Shown: positions 54,948 through 64,000 of the stretch, one piece after another
Layout: each line of letters starts with the position of its first letter
Position numbering within the stretch: position 1 is the first letter of the stretch
Assembly (NCBI RefSeq): GCF_002150805.1
Contig: NZ_MTBA01000004.1
Span: 868,001 to 932,000, forward strand
DNA: 64,000 bases
DNA from: Oceanospirillum sanctuarii
GTDB lineage: Bacteria > Pseudomonadota > Gammaproteobacteria > Pseudomonadales > Halomonadaceae
Direction: 5' to 3'
The notes under the pieces: generated by a model
What the model was told of the DNA's origin: nothing
Database searches by the model: none
What the model saw: only the letters and a program-made list of their open reading frames with translations
Position numbers and translations under genes: made by a program

Positions 54948-55790
54948 ATGCAGATCAAGGTGAAACCGGTATCAGGACACCGGTTAGAGATCCAGCTGGC
55001 GGAAAGCCAGTTACTCCTCCCGGAACAATCCTGTCAGGAGATGCGCGATGCTTTAATCGCTCAGGTGGAGCAGTTTGCCCTGCATCCTAAGTCCCGCTGG
55101 GAAGAGGCCCGCAGCCAGTTCCACCGTCTGCAGCCGGCACTGGCGCATCTGGAACAGTTCAACGATAACGAACTGGCACTTCTGCTGCGCGAGTACGACT
55201 TCACCCTGCTCTACCGCTTAGCCCAAAGCAAACAGATGGACAGCCTGCTGGCCAAACTGGAAAAAGCACTGGGCCGACGTGAAATAGACCGCCTGACCCA
55301 GAACGCAGAAAAACTCCCCCTGAAACCCCTTTGGGAAGTCAACGAACGTATTCAGGGACTGATTCGTACCATCGAACGTATGACTGATGAAGGCGAGATT
55401 CGCCCGCCACGGATGAATATCAAAGATAATGCTGATGCCGCACCGGTAGCTCTGGCCGCCAGTACCGACGCAGCCTTTATCCGTCAGCTGCTGAAAAAGC
55501 TGGATAGTTTCCCCGAAAAAGCCCTGTTCGCCGTCTTCAAACAGGTTCCACCCCGCCAACTGGCTAAACTCTGGTTTATCTGTGAAGAGATGTCGGAAGC
55601 CAGCTTGCTGGGTAAGTTTCTTAAGCTGATTCCTGCGCCGATGCAGGAAAAACTCAAACCGGCCAAACCTGATTATATTGCACCGGCTGACGCCCGTAAG
55701 ACAGCACAACTGGTGATTGAAGTGGTTAAAGGTCTGCAGAAAAAGAAAGCCCCGGAAGCGTCCAAGGGCTCAGGCCCGGTTCTGGTTTAA
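54948..55790 (+). CDS. FliG C-domain-like protein (two modules)
   Basis: 280 aa, soluble, highly helical. Residues about 70-151 follow the FliG C-terminal domain pattern: ELALLLREYDFTLLYRLAQ, then GRREIDRLTQNAEKLPLKPLWEVNERIQ and LIRTIERMTDEGEI, like the FliG edge that contacts MotA. Residues about 176-263 look like a second divergent copy (LLKKLDSFPEKALFAVFKQVPPRQLAKLWF; DARKTAQLVIEVVKGL). No flagellar gene lies nearby, so a motor role is uncertain. An AGGAAG ribosome binding site precedes the ATG. Followed 30 nt later by a one-module relative. Function unknown; similarity judged by eye. Confidence 0.75.
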   Translation: MQIKVKPVSGHRLEIQLAESQLLLPEQSCQEMRDALIAQVEQFALHPKSRWEEARSQFHRLQPALAHLEQFNDNELALLLREYDFTLLYRLAQSKQMDSLLAKLEKALGRREIDRLTQNAEKLPLKPLWEVNERIQGLIRTIERMTDEGEIRPPRMNIKDNADAAPVALAASTDAAFIRQLLKKLDSFPEKALFAVFKQVPPRQLAKLWFICEEMSEASLLGKFLKLIPAPMQEKLKPAKPDYIAPADARKTAQLVIEVVKGLQKKKAPEASKGSGPVLV

Positions 55791-55820
55791 GCGCCGACAT
55801 GATCGATCAGGAGTAGCACG

Positions 55821-56294
55821 ATGAGTTTTGAAGTTTTCACACTGGGCGAACACAGGTACAAAATCAGCAAGGACTTTTTCTCCACTCAGCTGGAACTGGC
55901 TGACGCCATGGAGCTGATCTCCAAGCTGGATGAACAGCTGGGTCTTAACCCGCCACAGTCTCAGGGCGAACCGAATTTTATCCATCTGGGCCGCAAACTG
56001 CTGAAGACGCTGACCCACATGGACAGCAAGAGCATGCAGACACTGATGCATACCGCATCACGGGATCAGCTGGTGGATATTATGCGCACGGTTAAAGGCA
56101 CCAAGCTGGAAAACCGCCTGATGACCCACACCACCAAACGAAATAAGCAGGCGATTCAGAGCGATGTGCTCTACAACCAGCCGATTAAACCGCTGGAAGC
56201 CCTGCGTGCCTTTACCGAGTTTTTTTCGCTGGTGGAAAAACTGATCGATGAGGAACATATCACTCTGATTGATCCTAACGGTGAGTATTACTAA
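55821..56294 (+). CDS. FliG C-domain-like protein (one module)
   Basis: 157 aa, soluble. An N-terminal region (EVFTLGEHRYKISKDFFSTQ) unlike FliG is followed at about 64-150 by a FliG C-domain-like stretch. SKSMQTLMHTASRDQLVDIM and VKGTKLENRLMTHTTKRNKQAI align with the FliG sequence around LxxLLxxVdxxdLxxALkG and MSKRaaeml, and LRAFTEFFSLVEKLIDEEHI with the AqqeIlxiarxLxeeGei helix. It is the probable partner of the preceding gene, in a plus-strand pair convergent with der. Function unknown. Confidence 0.72.
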   Translation: MSFEVFTLGEHRYKISKDFFSTQLELADAMELISKLDEQLGLNPPQSQGEPNFIHLGRKLLKTLTHMDSKSMQTLMHTASRDQLVDIMRTVKGTKLENRLMTHTTKRNKQAIQSDVLYNQPIKPLEALRAFTEFFSLVEKLIDEEHITLIDPNGEYY

Positions 56295-56346
56295 CCCTTT
56301 TGAGCACCCGCTCTGAACAACCTTATTCAGGACGGGTCTCAGGTAC

Positions 56347-56384
56347 AAAAAAAGCCCTGAAATCTGAGATTTCAGGGCTTTTTT
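56347..56384. terminator. Bidirectional terminator
   Basis: Perfect 12-bp stem AGCCCTGAAATC/GATTTCAGGGCT with a TGA loop; A-run before, T-run after. It closes both the FliG-like pair and der. Confidence 0.92.
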
Positions 56385-56402
56385 ATTTGCAGCAGAAGCG
56401 TC

Positions 56403-57821
56403 TTAACGGCGCTTCTTACGCTCGGTACGTGCGTCTTTGGTCAGGTTCAACTGACGATCTTTCGCCTTCTGACGATCATCCTTATCACTGTTGTCATAAG
56501 GGTTATGACCGGTACGGAATTCGAAGCGAATCGGCGTACCTTTAACCTTCAGCACTTTACGGAAAGTATTGGTCAGGTAACGCTTATAGCTTTCCGGCAG
56601 TGAGTCAGTCTGACTGCCGTGCACCACGATAATCGGTGGATTCTTACCGCCCTGGTGTGCGTAACGCAGCTTGATACGGCGGCCACGTACGATCGGCGGC
56701 TGGTGCTCTTTGACAACGTCTTCCAGAATCGTCGTCAGACGGTTGGTCTGCCAGTGGCTCATCGCAGAATCAAAAGCGCTGTTGATCGACTTATACAGAT
56801 GGCCCACACCTGTACCATGCAGAGCTGAGATAAAGTGAACATCGGCGTAGTTTACAAAACCCAGACGACGGTCCACATCCTCTTTGATCTTGTCTTTAAC
56901 GTCAGTATCCAGACCATCCCACTTGTTCACCGCAATCACCAGAGCACGGCCGCTTTGCAGCACGAAGTCCAGCAGGTGCAGATCCTGCTCAACAATACCG
57001 GTACGGGCATCGATCACCATCACGGCTACGTTACATTCACGTACCGCTTCCAGTGTTTTGATGATGGAGAATTTCTCAGCAATCTCGGTAACGTTCTTAC
57101 GACGACGAATACCCGCGGTATCGATCAGGGTGTATTCCTGACCATCACGCTCAAACGGAATCGCAATTGCATCACGGGTGGTTCCCGGCTGGTCGTAAAC
57201 CACCACACGCTCTTCACCCAGAATACGGTTTACCAGCGTGGATTTACCCACGTTCGGACGACCAATAACACCGATGCGTACACCTTTGTGTTTCAGCTGA
57301 TCGTGCAGCTCTTCCTCTTCGTCCGGCTCCGGGAAAGGCTCCAGAATATGTTGGATCATCGCGGTGACGTTACGGCCATGGGCGGCAGCAATCGCGATCG
57401 GATTACGCTCCATACCCAGAGCGTAGAATTCTGCAACAACCACATCCGGATCAGAACCGTCGGTTTTATTGACGATCAGCCAGGCATCTTTGCCCTTTTC
57501 ACGCAGGTGCTGAGCGATCATCTGATCTGCAGCAGTCAGACCCGCACGGCCATCCACCAGAAACAGAACGATGTCTGCTTCTTCAATCGCCAGCAGAGAC
57601 TGTCCCGCCATCGCGGAGTCGATACCGTGCTCATCGCCACTGATACCGCCTGTATCAATTACGATATAAGGCTTGCCACCGACTTTACCCTCGCCATATT
57701 TACGGTCACGGGTCAGACCAGCAAAGTCAGCAACCAGAGCGTCACGACTGCGGGTCAGGCGGTTAAACAGTGTTGATTTGCCCACATTCGGGCGGCCCAC
57801 CAGGGCAATAACAGGATTCAT
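56403..57821 (-). CDS. der: GTPase Der (EngA)
   Basis: 472 aa (E. coli 490). A double-G-domain GTPase for 50S ribosome assembly. First G domain: [22 protein letters not shown] at about 8-29, DTGGI and NKTDG. Second: [21 protein letters not shown] near 186, DTAGIRRR and NKWDGLD. A KH-like C-terminal domain ([18 protein letters not shown]) ends in a Lys/Arg-rich tail. bamB lies upstream on the same strand, as in E. coli. Confidence 0.98.
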   Translation of the reverse strand: MNPVIALVGRPNVGKSTLFNRLTRSRDALVADFAGLTRDRKYGEGKVGGKPYIVIDTGGISGDEHGIDSAMAGQSLLAIEEADIVLFLVDGRAGLTAADQMIAQHLREKGKDAWLIVNKTDGSDPDVVVAEFYALGMERNPIAIAAAHGRNVTAMIQHILEPFPEPDEEEELHDQLKHKGVRIGVIGRPNVGKSTLVNRILGEERVVVYDQPGTTRDAIAIPFERDGQEYTLIDTAGIRRRKNVTEIAEKFSIIKTLEAVRECNVAVMVIDARTGIVEQDLHLLDFVLQSGRALVIAVNKWDGLDTDVKDKIKEDVDRRLGFVNYADVHFISALHGTGVGHLYKSINSAFDSAMSHWQTNRLTTILEDVVKEHQPPIVRGRRIKLRYAHQGGKNPPIIVVHGSQTDSLPESYKRYLTNTFRKVLKVKGTPIRFEFRTGHNPYDNSDKDDRQKAKDRQLNLTKDARTERKKRR

Positions 57822-57933
57822 TCAGGTATCTTCAGTTCTTCAACAGGTGCATGCATTGGGCACACACAAAAAGTGTCACGCTACAGTCTCTGCAATCGGG
57901 CAAGGGATGAGGGCCCTCGCCTTTGTTGTGGTC

Positions 57934-59076
57934 TTACTGACGGCGGATCGCCATCAGACGGCCATTCACGGCTACAGCGTATAAAGTGTTTTCCGTGATG
58001 ATCAGCGGTTGTTCAATACCGCTGGCATCCGCTTGGATGCGGCCCACCACGTGGCCATCGGCCAGCGAGATCAGATGAACATAGCCCTCATAATCTCCCA
58101 CAGCCAGAGTATCGCCCCAGATCACCGGAGCCGTCAGACGGCGGCCGCTCAGAGCATCCTGATTCCAGAGCACACCACCGGAACGCGCATCCAGCGCGAC
58201 AATATTGCTGCCTTCATCCACGTAGAGAATATTGCCGAAGCCCTCTACCGCCGGATAAAAGCTTGAATCTTTACGCTCCCAGATACCGCGACCACTGGAC
58301 GGATCCAGTGCGATCAGGCGGCCCTGATAGCTGGTTACCACCAGCATACCTTTGCTGGTCAAAAGCGGCTGGCCATCAACATCCACCAGACGCTCAATAT
58401 CGGTACGACCGGATGGAACGGCAACACGAACATCCCACGCCAGCTGGCCATTACGGTTATCCAGCGCAACAACCCGGCCATTGGCAAAACCGGCAAAGGT
58501 TGCAGAAGGAACAACCAGAGGCGTGGCCGTGCCATGCAGAGTCAGCAGCGGCTCAGAGCTTTCGTAGTTCCAAAGGGTACGACCTGTACGTTCGTCCAGT
58601 GCCGAAACCTTACCGTCAGCGGTCTGTACCACAACCTGATGAGCTGCAGTATTAACCTGAGGTGGCGTCAGCACCTGAGTGCTCAGACGGGTGCGCCATA
58701 AAACCTGACCGCCGGAAGCGGACAAGGCGATAACCTCACCGTTCTGAGTGCCCAGATAAAGCTGTCCCTGATTATAGCTAAGGCCTGAGCTGGCACCGCT
58801 GTCCAGGTTTGCTTCCCAAAGGAATTCACCTTTATCAGCGTTCCAGGCCGTCAGATTGCCTTCACGGTCGATGCCGTAAATTTTTCCTTCGGCAATCACA
58901 GGCGGCAGCAGATAGCCCAGCTCACCCGGCCCTTTGGCTGCAAAATCCTGCCAGACAATATCCAGCTCAACTTTCTCATCAAAACTGGTGAGATCTTTTG
59001 GCGGATACTGGGGCTCAGGCAAACTGCCACAAGCCGTCAGCAACAGAGCCAGAACCGGGGTCAGCCAGCGCAACAT
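57934..59076 (-). CDS. bamB: Outer membrane protein assembly factor BamB
   Basis: 380 aa lipoprotein. BamB is an eight-bladed beta-propeller that helps BamA. The signal peptide has the lipobox LTAC (C16), then PQQ-like repeats: EFLWEANLDSG, GQVLWRTRLSTQ, GRTLWNYESSEP, GQLAWDVRVAVP, GRGIWERKDSS, GGVLWNQDAL. The Trp-containing blade ends repeat about every 40 residues. It lies between yfgM (2 nt upstream) and der, as in E. coli. Confidence 0.97.
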   Translation of the reverse strand: MLRWLTPVLALLLTACGSLPEPQYPPKDLTSFDEKVELDIVWQDFAAKGPGELGYLLPPVIAEGKIYGIDREGNLTAWNADKGEFLWEANLDSGASSGLSYNQGQLYLGTQNGEVIALSASGGQVLWRTRLSTQVLTPPQVNTAAHQVVVQTADGKVSALDERTGRTLWNYESSEPLLTLHGTATPLVVPSATFAGFANGRVVALDNRNGQLAWDVRVAVPSGRTDIERLVDVDGQPLLTSKGMLVVTSYQGRLIALDPSSGRGIWERKDSSFYPAVEGFGNILYVDEGSNIVALDARSGGVLWNQDALSGRRLTAPVIWGDTLAVGDYEGYVHLISLADGHVVGRIQADASGIEQPLIITENTLYAVAVNGRLMAIRRQ

Positions 59077-59077
59077 A

Positions 59078-59722
59078 TCAGGCTCCCAGGTCTGCCAGTT
59101 TCATATCGATAACCGGACGAGCTACGCCTGATGCCGCGAAAGCCGCTTTAGCGCTTTCATAAGCAGTACGGGCTGCTTCTTTGTCGCCCATCTCGGTCAG
59201 AATGTCGCCTTTCAGCTCTTCTGCATTGCCTTTGTAAGCATCGGTTTTCAGCGCTTTCAGCAGATCCAGCGCCTGCTGGTTGCTGCCTTGCTGCCAAAGA
59301 ATCTGCGCCTGACGTACGCCAGCCACTTCTTTGATCATGGCACTTTCGGTTTCAGCATTCAGCTTGTTCAGTACCGCTGCGGCGGCATCAAACTGATCAC
59401 CGTCCACCAGCAGTTTCGCCTCAAACAGTGCAGCGTAATCGGCATACAGAGAACCTTTATGCTCTTCCTGCAGCGTCACCGCCAGATGCTTAGCGGTTGC
59501 ACGTTCTTCATCGGTCATTTCAGGCTTGTTCATTACATCGATCAGCTGCTCGTAGGCAGAAGAAGCGGCTTCCGCTTTCGCCTGCTGATCCGCCTGCCAC
59601 CATTTCCAGCCGCCAACAGCTGCAACCGCCAGAACTAGGCCTATGATGAGGGACTTACCGTTGTCCGCCCACCATCTTTTCATCAGTTCAATCTGTTCTT
59701 CTTCGGTACGTAATTCAGACAC
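59078..59722 (-). CDS. yfgM: YfgM family protein (SecYEG ancillary subunit)
   Basis: 214 aa. One N-terminal membrane helix (about 23-41, SLIIGLVLAVAAVGGWKWW) after a cytoplasmic stretch TEEEQIELMKRWWADNGK, followed by a periplasmic TPR-like helical domain (residues 45-205). YfgM in E. coli associates with SecYEG and PpiD and helps periplasmic folding. Its place before bamB (2-nt gap) fits that role. The last residues MKLADLGA match the family ending. Confidence 0.95.
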   Translation of the reverse strand: MSELRTEEEQIELMKRWWADNGKSLIIGLVLAVAAVGGWKWWQADQQAKAEAASSAYEQLIDVMNKPEMTDEERATAKHLAVTLQEEHKGSLYADYAALFEAKLLVDGDQFDAAAAVLNKLNAETESAMIKEVAGVRQAQILWQQGSNQQALDLLKALKTDAYKGNAEELKGDILTEMGDKEAARTAYESAKAAFAASGVARPVIDMKLADLGA

Positions 59723-59805
59723 CGGATATCTCCTGTGGCAATGTCATCCTGAAATGGGCCCTGGTTTCCGGCACAGGCCCAATCGATAGTGTTTAAACGG
59801 GCTGC

Positions 59806-61083
59806 TTACAGCCCGGAGTCCTGCAGGAAGTCGATCAGACCGGAAATACTAACGGTCTCCTGATCACGGGCTTCACGCAGGAATTTAACGGCTACTTCAC
59901 CGTTGGTTACTTCATTTTCACCCAGAATCAGCGCAATCGATGCACCACTCTTGTCGGCTTTTTTGATCTGGTTTTTAAAGCTGCCACCACCACAATGCAT
60001 CTGCGTACGGTAGTTGGTTTTCTCGCGCAGCATCTCACCCAGCAGCAGACCGTGAGTAGCCATGCCTTCGCCAACCGCTGCAATAAAGATCTGCGGTTGG
60101 TTGCTGACGTGTTCCGGGATCACATCCAGTGTTTGCAGCATCAGAATCAGACGCTCGATACCCATGGCAAAACCAACTGCTGGCGTTGCACGACCACCCA
60201 GCTGTTCAACCAGGCCATCATAACGACCACCTGCACAGACAGTACCCTGAGAGCCCAGTTCCGTTGTGGTCCACTCAAATACGGTTTTGCAGTAGTAATC
60301 CAGACCACGAACCAGACGCGGGTTCAGCTTGTATTCAATACCGGCTGCATCCAGCATGCTGCACAGCTGCTCGAAGTGCTCTTTGGATTCCTGATCGATG
60401 TAGTCTTCAAATACCGGTGCACCATCCAGCAGTGCCTGAGTATTCTGATCTTTACTGTCCAGAATACGCATCGGGTTGGTTTCCAGACGACGCTGACTGT
60501 CTTCGTCCAGCTCATCTTTACGGGCTGACAGGAATTCAACCAGCGCAGTACGGTATTCGGCACGCGCCTCGGAAGAACCCAGAGAATTCAGTTCCAGAGT
60601 TACGGATTCATACAGCCCCAGCTCTTTCCAGAGACGGGCGCTCAGAATAATCAGCTCGGCATCAATATCAGGACCTGCCATACCGAAGGTTTCCACACCG
60701 ATCTGGTGGAACTGACGGTAGCGACCTTTCTGCGGACGCTCATGGCGGAACATAGGGCCCTTGTACCAGAGACGCTGAATCTGGTTGTACAGCAAGCCAT
60801 GCTCTTCACCGGCACGGACACAACCGGCAGTACCTTCCGGACGCAGTGTCAGGCTGTCACCGTTACGGTCTTCAAAGGTGTACATCTCTTTTTCAACAAT
60901 ATCGGTTACTTCGCCGATAGAGCGTTTGAACAGAGCCGTCTGCTCAACGATCGGCATACGGATCTCCTGATAGCTGTAACGCTTCAGCAGATCAGCAACC
61001 GTTGCTTCCAGATACTGCCAGACGGCACTTTGTTCCGGCAGGATGTCATTCATCCCACGGATAGCCTGAATTTTCTTAGCCAA
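59806..61083 (-). CDS. hisS: Histidyl-tRNA synthetase
   Basis: 425 aa from the TTG at 61083 (E. coli 424). Charges tRNA-His. [15 protein letters not shown] is the family start; AGGA lies 6 nt before this TTG, whereas the upstream TTG at 61089 lies only one base after it. Class II motif 2 is [18 protein letters not shown], and the HisA-type segment [17 protein letters not shown] and motif 3 [13 protein letters not shown] follow, then an anticodon-binding C-terminal domain. The order ispG-hisS-yfgM-bamB-der is conserved. Confidence 0.97.
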   Translation of the reverse strand: MAKKIQAIRGMNDILPEQSAVWQYLEATVADLLKRYSYQEIRMPIVEQTALFKRSIGEVTDIVEKEMYTFEDRNGDSLTLRPEGTAGCVRAGEEHGLLYNQIQRLWYKGPMFRHERPQKGRYRQFHQIGVETFGMAGPDIDAELIILSARLWKELGLYESVTLELNSLGSSEARAEYRTALVEFLSARKDELDEDSQRRLETNPMRILDSKDQNTQALLDGAPVFEDYIDQESKEHFEQLCSMLDAAGIEYKLNPRLVRGLDYYCKTVFEWTTTELGSQGTVCAGGRYDGLVEQLGGRATPAVGFAMGIERLILMLQTLDVIPEHVSNQPQIFIAAVGEGMATHGLLLGEMLREKTNYRTQMHCGGGSFKNQIKKADKSGASIALILGENEVTNGEVAVKFLREARDQETVSISGLIDFLQDSGL

Positions 61084-61192
61084 AATCAATTCCTAAATAC
61101 TGTCTTTTCAATCGGGTATCGTAGCGGCGGTGCACAGCCTGCTACGGAAATCTTGTTGAACGCATCCTCAAAGGTGCGTTTGTGCTGACCAT

Positions 61193-61226
61193 AAAAAACG
61201 AGCAGTGTCGGCACTGCTCGTTTTAC
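61193..61226. terminator. Bidirectional terminator after ispG
   Basis: 13-bp perfect stem AAAACGAGCAGTG/CACTGCTCGTTTT with a 4-nt loop; minus-strand T-run. It would separate ispG from hisS. Confidence 0.88.
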
Positions 61227-61240
61227 ACACCAAAAGCAGA

Positions 61241-62350
61241 TTAGCTTTTAGCGATCAGCTGAGCGTCAGCCTCTTCTTTCAGGCGGGCACGCTCACGAAT
61301 CATCTGCTCAAGCTCAGCAGCAAGGTTGTCATTACCCAGCTTCTGGGCTGGCTTACCATCGATATAAACCAGATTTGGCGAACCACCGGTCAGACCCAGT
61401 GCAACCTCTTTCGCTTCACCCGGACCATTTACCACGCAACCAATCACAGCAACATCCAGCGGTGTGCGTATATCTTCAAGACGGGTTTCCAGTTCGTTCA
61501 TCACGCCAATCACATCAAAGTTCTGGCGGGAACAGCTTGGACAGGCAATAAAGTTAATACCGTTACTGCGCAGCTTAAGGCTCTTCAGAATATCAAAGCC
61601 TACCTTGATCTCTTCAACCGGATCAGCGGCCAGAGAAACACGGATAGTGTCGCCGATACCATCCATCAGCAACATGCCAAGACCCACGGACGATTTAACG
61701 GTACCGGAACGCAGGCCACCGGCTTCGGTGATCCCCAGATGCAGGGGCTGCTCAATCTGGCTGGCAATTTTACGATATGCAGCCACGGTCATAAAGACAT
61801 CAGATGCTTTCAGACTCAGTTTGAAGTCCTGAAAATCCAGTCGATCAAGAATATCGATATGGCGCATAGCAGATTCCACCAAAGCATCCGGTGTTGGTTC
61901 GCCATATTTCTTCTGCAGTTCCTTCTCCAGAGAGCCAGCATTCACACCGATACGAATCGGAATACCATGGTGACGGGCTGCATCCACCACCTGACGAACA
62001 CGGTCGTCACTACCGATATTACCCGGGTTGATGCGCAGACAATCGACACCCAGATCCGCCACTTTCAGGGCGATGCGGTAATCAAAATGGATATCCGCCA
62101 CCAAAGGCACATTGACCTGCTTACGGATCTTACCGAAAGCCTCAGCAGCATCCATTGAAGGCACAGAAACACGCACAATATCCGCACCAGCTTCTTCCAG
62201 GCGACGAATCTGCCCGACAGTCGCGTCAACATCACAGGTTTCTGTATTGGTCATACTCTGTACCGAGATGGGCGCATCGCCACCTACCGGCACATTACCT
62301 ACCATAATCTGACGGGACTTACGGCGTTTGATCGGGGATTCAAAATGCAC
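61241..62350 (-). CDS. ispG: 4-hydroxy-3-methylbut-2-enyl-diphosphate synthase
   Basis: 369 aa (E. coli 372). IspG (GcpE) converts MEcPP to HMBPP with a 4Fe-4S cluster, the penultimate step of the MEP pathway begun here by dxr. It starts [20 protein letters not shown], with [16 protein letters not shown] and a TIM-barrel. Cluster Cys are in ACPSCSR (near residue 270) and [13 protein letters not shown]; the last Glu of this motif is the fourth ligand. It sits downstream of rodZ and upstream of hisS, as in E. coli. Confidence 0.97.
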   Translation of the reverse strand: MHFESPIKRRKSRQIMVGNVPVGGDAPISVQSMTNTETCDVDATVGQIRRLEEAGADIVRVSVPSMDAAEAFGKIRKQVNVPLVADIHFDYRIALKVADLGVDCLRINPGNIGSDDRVRQVVDAARHHGIPIRIGVNAGSLEKELQKKYGEPTPDALVESAMRHIDILDRLDFQDFKLSLKASDVFMTVAAYRKIASQIEQPLHLGITEAGGLRSGTVKSSVGLGMLLMDGIGDTIRVSLAADPVEEIKVGFDILKSLKLRSNGINFIACPSCSRQNFDVIGVMNELETRLEDIRTPLDVAVIGCVVNGPGEAKEVALGLTGGSPNLVYIDGKPAQKLGNDNLAAELEQMIRERARLKEEADAQLIAKS

Positions 62351-62572
62351 GGACTTGTCTCTCTCTTTAGCAAACGGTCGTACTAGCGTTCTAAACGTTC
62401 CAACTCACTAAACTGCTCTTTGGAAGGCCGCTTTTACAAAAGCGATCTTTCTGAATTCCTGTTTCTCATAAGTGGCCATCGACGACTGACAACCACAGAA
62501 ATACACTTTCATTTCTGCTCCGGTCTTAAAACAGCAAAGCTCCGGCCAATAAATTGACCAGAGCCCGACCGG

Positions 62573-62599
62573 AAAAAGGGGCATTTAAAGCCCCTATTT
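62573..62599 (-). terminator. Terminator after rodZ
   Basis: Minus-strand stem AGGGGC/GCCCCT with a 7-nt loop, followed by TTTTT. The rest of the 285-bp gap to ispG holds an inverted TCCGGTC/GACCGGA pair (62519-62573) and presumably the ispG promoter. Confidence 0.75.
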
Positions 62600-62635
62600 T
62601 AATCTAATGTCGCTCTGCTTCACCATCCGGTTTTA

Positions 62636-63577
62636 TTATTCGCCCAGAGTAAAGCGCGCAATATTATTGCGATTGGTGTGAGGCTTCAGATCAACCTCTT
62701 CACCCTGATAGGTCACAACAGCGCCACCGGCATTACCGATCATCAGTTTGAATGGCGGCAGGCCTTCAACAACAGACTCTTCGCCAGCCTGTTTCAGGTT
62801 GGCAACAACCTTGATATCACGACCATCGGTGACCTCTACCCAACACTCTTCAGTAAAGGTAATAGTGAAACGCTCCTGCCCCATAACAGCCTGGCCGATC
62901 TCTTCTGGCGTTGGCTCCTCAGCAACAGCGGTTGTTTCTGTGGCTGCGTCATCGGCAGTCACTTCTGTATTCTCTGTGACGGCATCAGCAGCTTCCGTCG
63001 CATCACCTTCTTCTACTGCAATAACCTGCTCTGTAATAGGGCTTTCTTCTGCACCGGAAAGATCCATCTGAGCGATAATGGTTTCACCTTCTGAGGTTTC
63101 AACAGTTACGGTATCGCTCTGCACCAGACTCAGCGGTTCAGCACCATTACGGCTCTGCCACCACATGATCGACAGGGCGATCAACGCGGCCACAACAGCC
63201 AGCGTTGTGTACTTAATCAAAGGATCAGAGAAGCTGCGCTGTGGCTTAATCGTCTCAACCGGTTTATAACGCTCTTCCGGCTTAGGTTCTTCATTGAAGT
63301 TAGCGTTGTAAGCATCGACCAGAGCCTCAGCATCAACACCGACCAATTTAGCGTAGGCACGCAGGTAACCACGAACAAAAGTTGCACCAGGCAAAGCGCT
63401 GTAATTATCGTCTTCGATCATCTGCACAAAAGAGTGCTTCAGATTCAGCTGCTCAGACACTTCACGGGTGCTGAGCTGCATGCGCTCACGGCCTTTTTTC
63501 AGCTGCTCGCCCGGCATGTTTTCCGGTAGCTGAACATCAGCCTGAATATCGTCCTGAGTGGCTAGAGTATCGGTCAT
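62636..63577 (-). CDS. rodZ: Cytoskeletal protein RodZ
   Basis: 313 aa. RodZ links MreB to the cell-wall elongation machinery. The Xre-like helix-turn-helix is at about residues 25-90 (LKKGRERMQLSTREVSEQLNLKHSFVQMIE). A membrane helix is at about 123-140 (YTTLAVVAALIALSIMWW). A Glu/Thr/Ala-rich periplasmic linker (about 165-220) and a DUF4115 C-terminal domain (FTFTEECWVEV-type, here FTITFTEECWVEVTDGRD) complete it. It lies between pilF and ispG, the usual pilF/pilW-rodZ-ispG-hisS order. Confidence 0.95.
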   Translation of the reverse strand: MTDTLATQDDIQADVQLPENMPGEQLKKGRERMQLSTREVSEQLNLKHSFVQMIEDDNYSALPGATFVRGYLRAYAKLVGVDAEALVDAYNANFNEEPKPEERYKPVETIKPQRSFSDPLIKYTTLAVVAALIALSIMWWQSRNGAEPLSLVQSDTVTVETSEGETIIAQMDLSGAEESPITEQVIAVEEGDATEAADAVTENTEVTADDAATETTAVAEEPTPEEIGQAVMGQERFTITFTEECWVEVTDGRDIKVVANLKQAGEESVVEGLPPFKLMIGNAGGAVVTYQGEEVDLKPHTNRNNIARFTLGE

Positions 63578-63646
63578 GATCGGATAAATTCCTTGCGTCT
63601 CGGTTCTTTCGTTTTCGTCGTTTTATTATGTCGTAGACTTTTCGTT

Positions 63647-64000
63647 CTAATTCGCCTGCTTCAGCCGGGACAATTCAGATAAATAACGGCTGCGTTCTGC
63701 GTTTTTTCCCAACTGTTCGGACAGCCGGATGCCTAACATTAACCCCCGCTCGGAGGCATTGGCAACTTTCAAATGTTGCTGTAAGTAACCCCATGCATCC
63801 AGAGGACGGTTTTGTGCATATTTGAGTGATGCTAACTCTAACAGGGCACGGCTTGAGTTACGATCTAATTGCAGTGCTCTTTTAAAAGAAGATTCTGCTT
63901 TAAGGGTCTGATTCAGCTGTAGCTGGCAAAGCCCCAGATTCTCAAAAGCCAGTCCGCGATTGACATACAGGGTATCACTGACGGTAATTTCCAGCTGTTT
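63647..64000 (-). CDS. pilF: Type IV pilus biogenesis protein PilF/PilW, 3' part
   Basis: 117 C-terminal residues; the gene is cut by the right edge of the window, so no start is visible. TPR-like helices are clear: NRGLAFENLGLCQLQLNQTLKAE, SFKRALQLDRNSSRALLELASL, and KYAQNRPLDAWGYLQQHL. PilF is the outer-membrane pilotin lipoprotein needed to assemble the PilQ secretin. The order pilF-rodZ-ispG-hisS is standard in gammaproteobacteria and supports the name. Confidence 0.9.
   Translation of the reverse strand, partial: KQLEITVSDTLYVNRGLAFENLGLCQLQLNQTLKAESSFKRALQLDRNSSRALLELASLKYAQNRPLDAWGYLQQHLKVANASERGLMLGIRLSEQLGKNAERSRYLSELSRLKQAN

Overview
The window reads as chromosomal core DNA of a marine gammaproteobacterium, most likely near the Oceanospirillaceae (Marinobacterium/Neptunomonas-like). 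This is inferred from the Pseudomonas-type gene order (tilS-accA-dnaE-rnhB-lpxB-lpxA-fabZ-lpxD-skp-bamA-rseP-dxr-cdsA-uppS-frr-pyrH-tsf-rpsB, then map-glnD-dapC-yffB-dapD), moderate G+C and near-saturated coding. No rRNA or tRNA genes, insertion sequences, prophage, CRISPR arrays or integrases were seen.

Layout. 1-21.5 kb, minus strand: a long block for tRNA-Ile lysidinylation, fatty acid and lipid A synthesis, outer-membrane protein assembly, isoprenoid, CDP-diacylglycerol and undecaprenyl-PP synthesis, and translation (frr, pyrH, tsf, rpsB). 21.5-32.1 kb, plus strand: map, glnD and the succinylase branch of lysine/diaminopimelate synthesis (dapC, dapD, dapE). A four-part ferredoxin/class III cyclase/split-barrel gene and a duplicated hairpin plus DnaA-box element sit between dapD and dapE. 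32-51.7 kb: a mixed accessory stretch of small conserved genes, with a membrane-anchored cold-shock protein, slyX, bolA, a YbbA/YbbP-type ABC exporter divergent from tesA, a DMT exporter, a HugZ-like protein, a DHH phosphoesterase, an MFS transporter divergent from nsrR, a MgtC/DUF4010 membrane protein, a K+ channel and a bile-acid:Na+ symporter family protein. 51.8-64 kb, mostly minus strand: lysS-prfB (with the programmed +1 frameshift), der, bamB, yfgM, hisS, ispG, rodZ and the 3' part of pilF/pilW, cut by the window edge. Two plus-strand genes between prfB and der look like FliG C-domain-like proteins outside any flagellar locus.

Most interesting. (1) The 657-residue 2Fe-2S ferredoxin/nucleotidyl cyclase/PNPOx-like fusion, a plausible redox- or flavin-sensing cyclic nucleotide enzyme. 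(2) The FliG-domain pair at 54.9-56.3 kb. (3) The 161-bp-period duplicated hairpin/DnaA-box element upstream of dapE. (4) Stacked hairpins in the rpsB-tsf-pyrH operon and a structured leader before the membrane-anchored cold-shock gene.

Start codons were re-chosen where ribosome binding sites and family length disagree with the longest open frame (lpxA, frr, pyrH, rpsB, hisS, tesA, dapC, dapE, an MFS gene and others). All functional calls come from reading motifs by eye. No database search was run.
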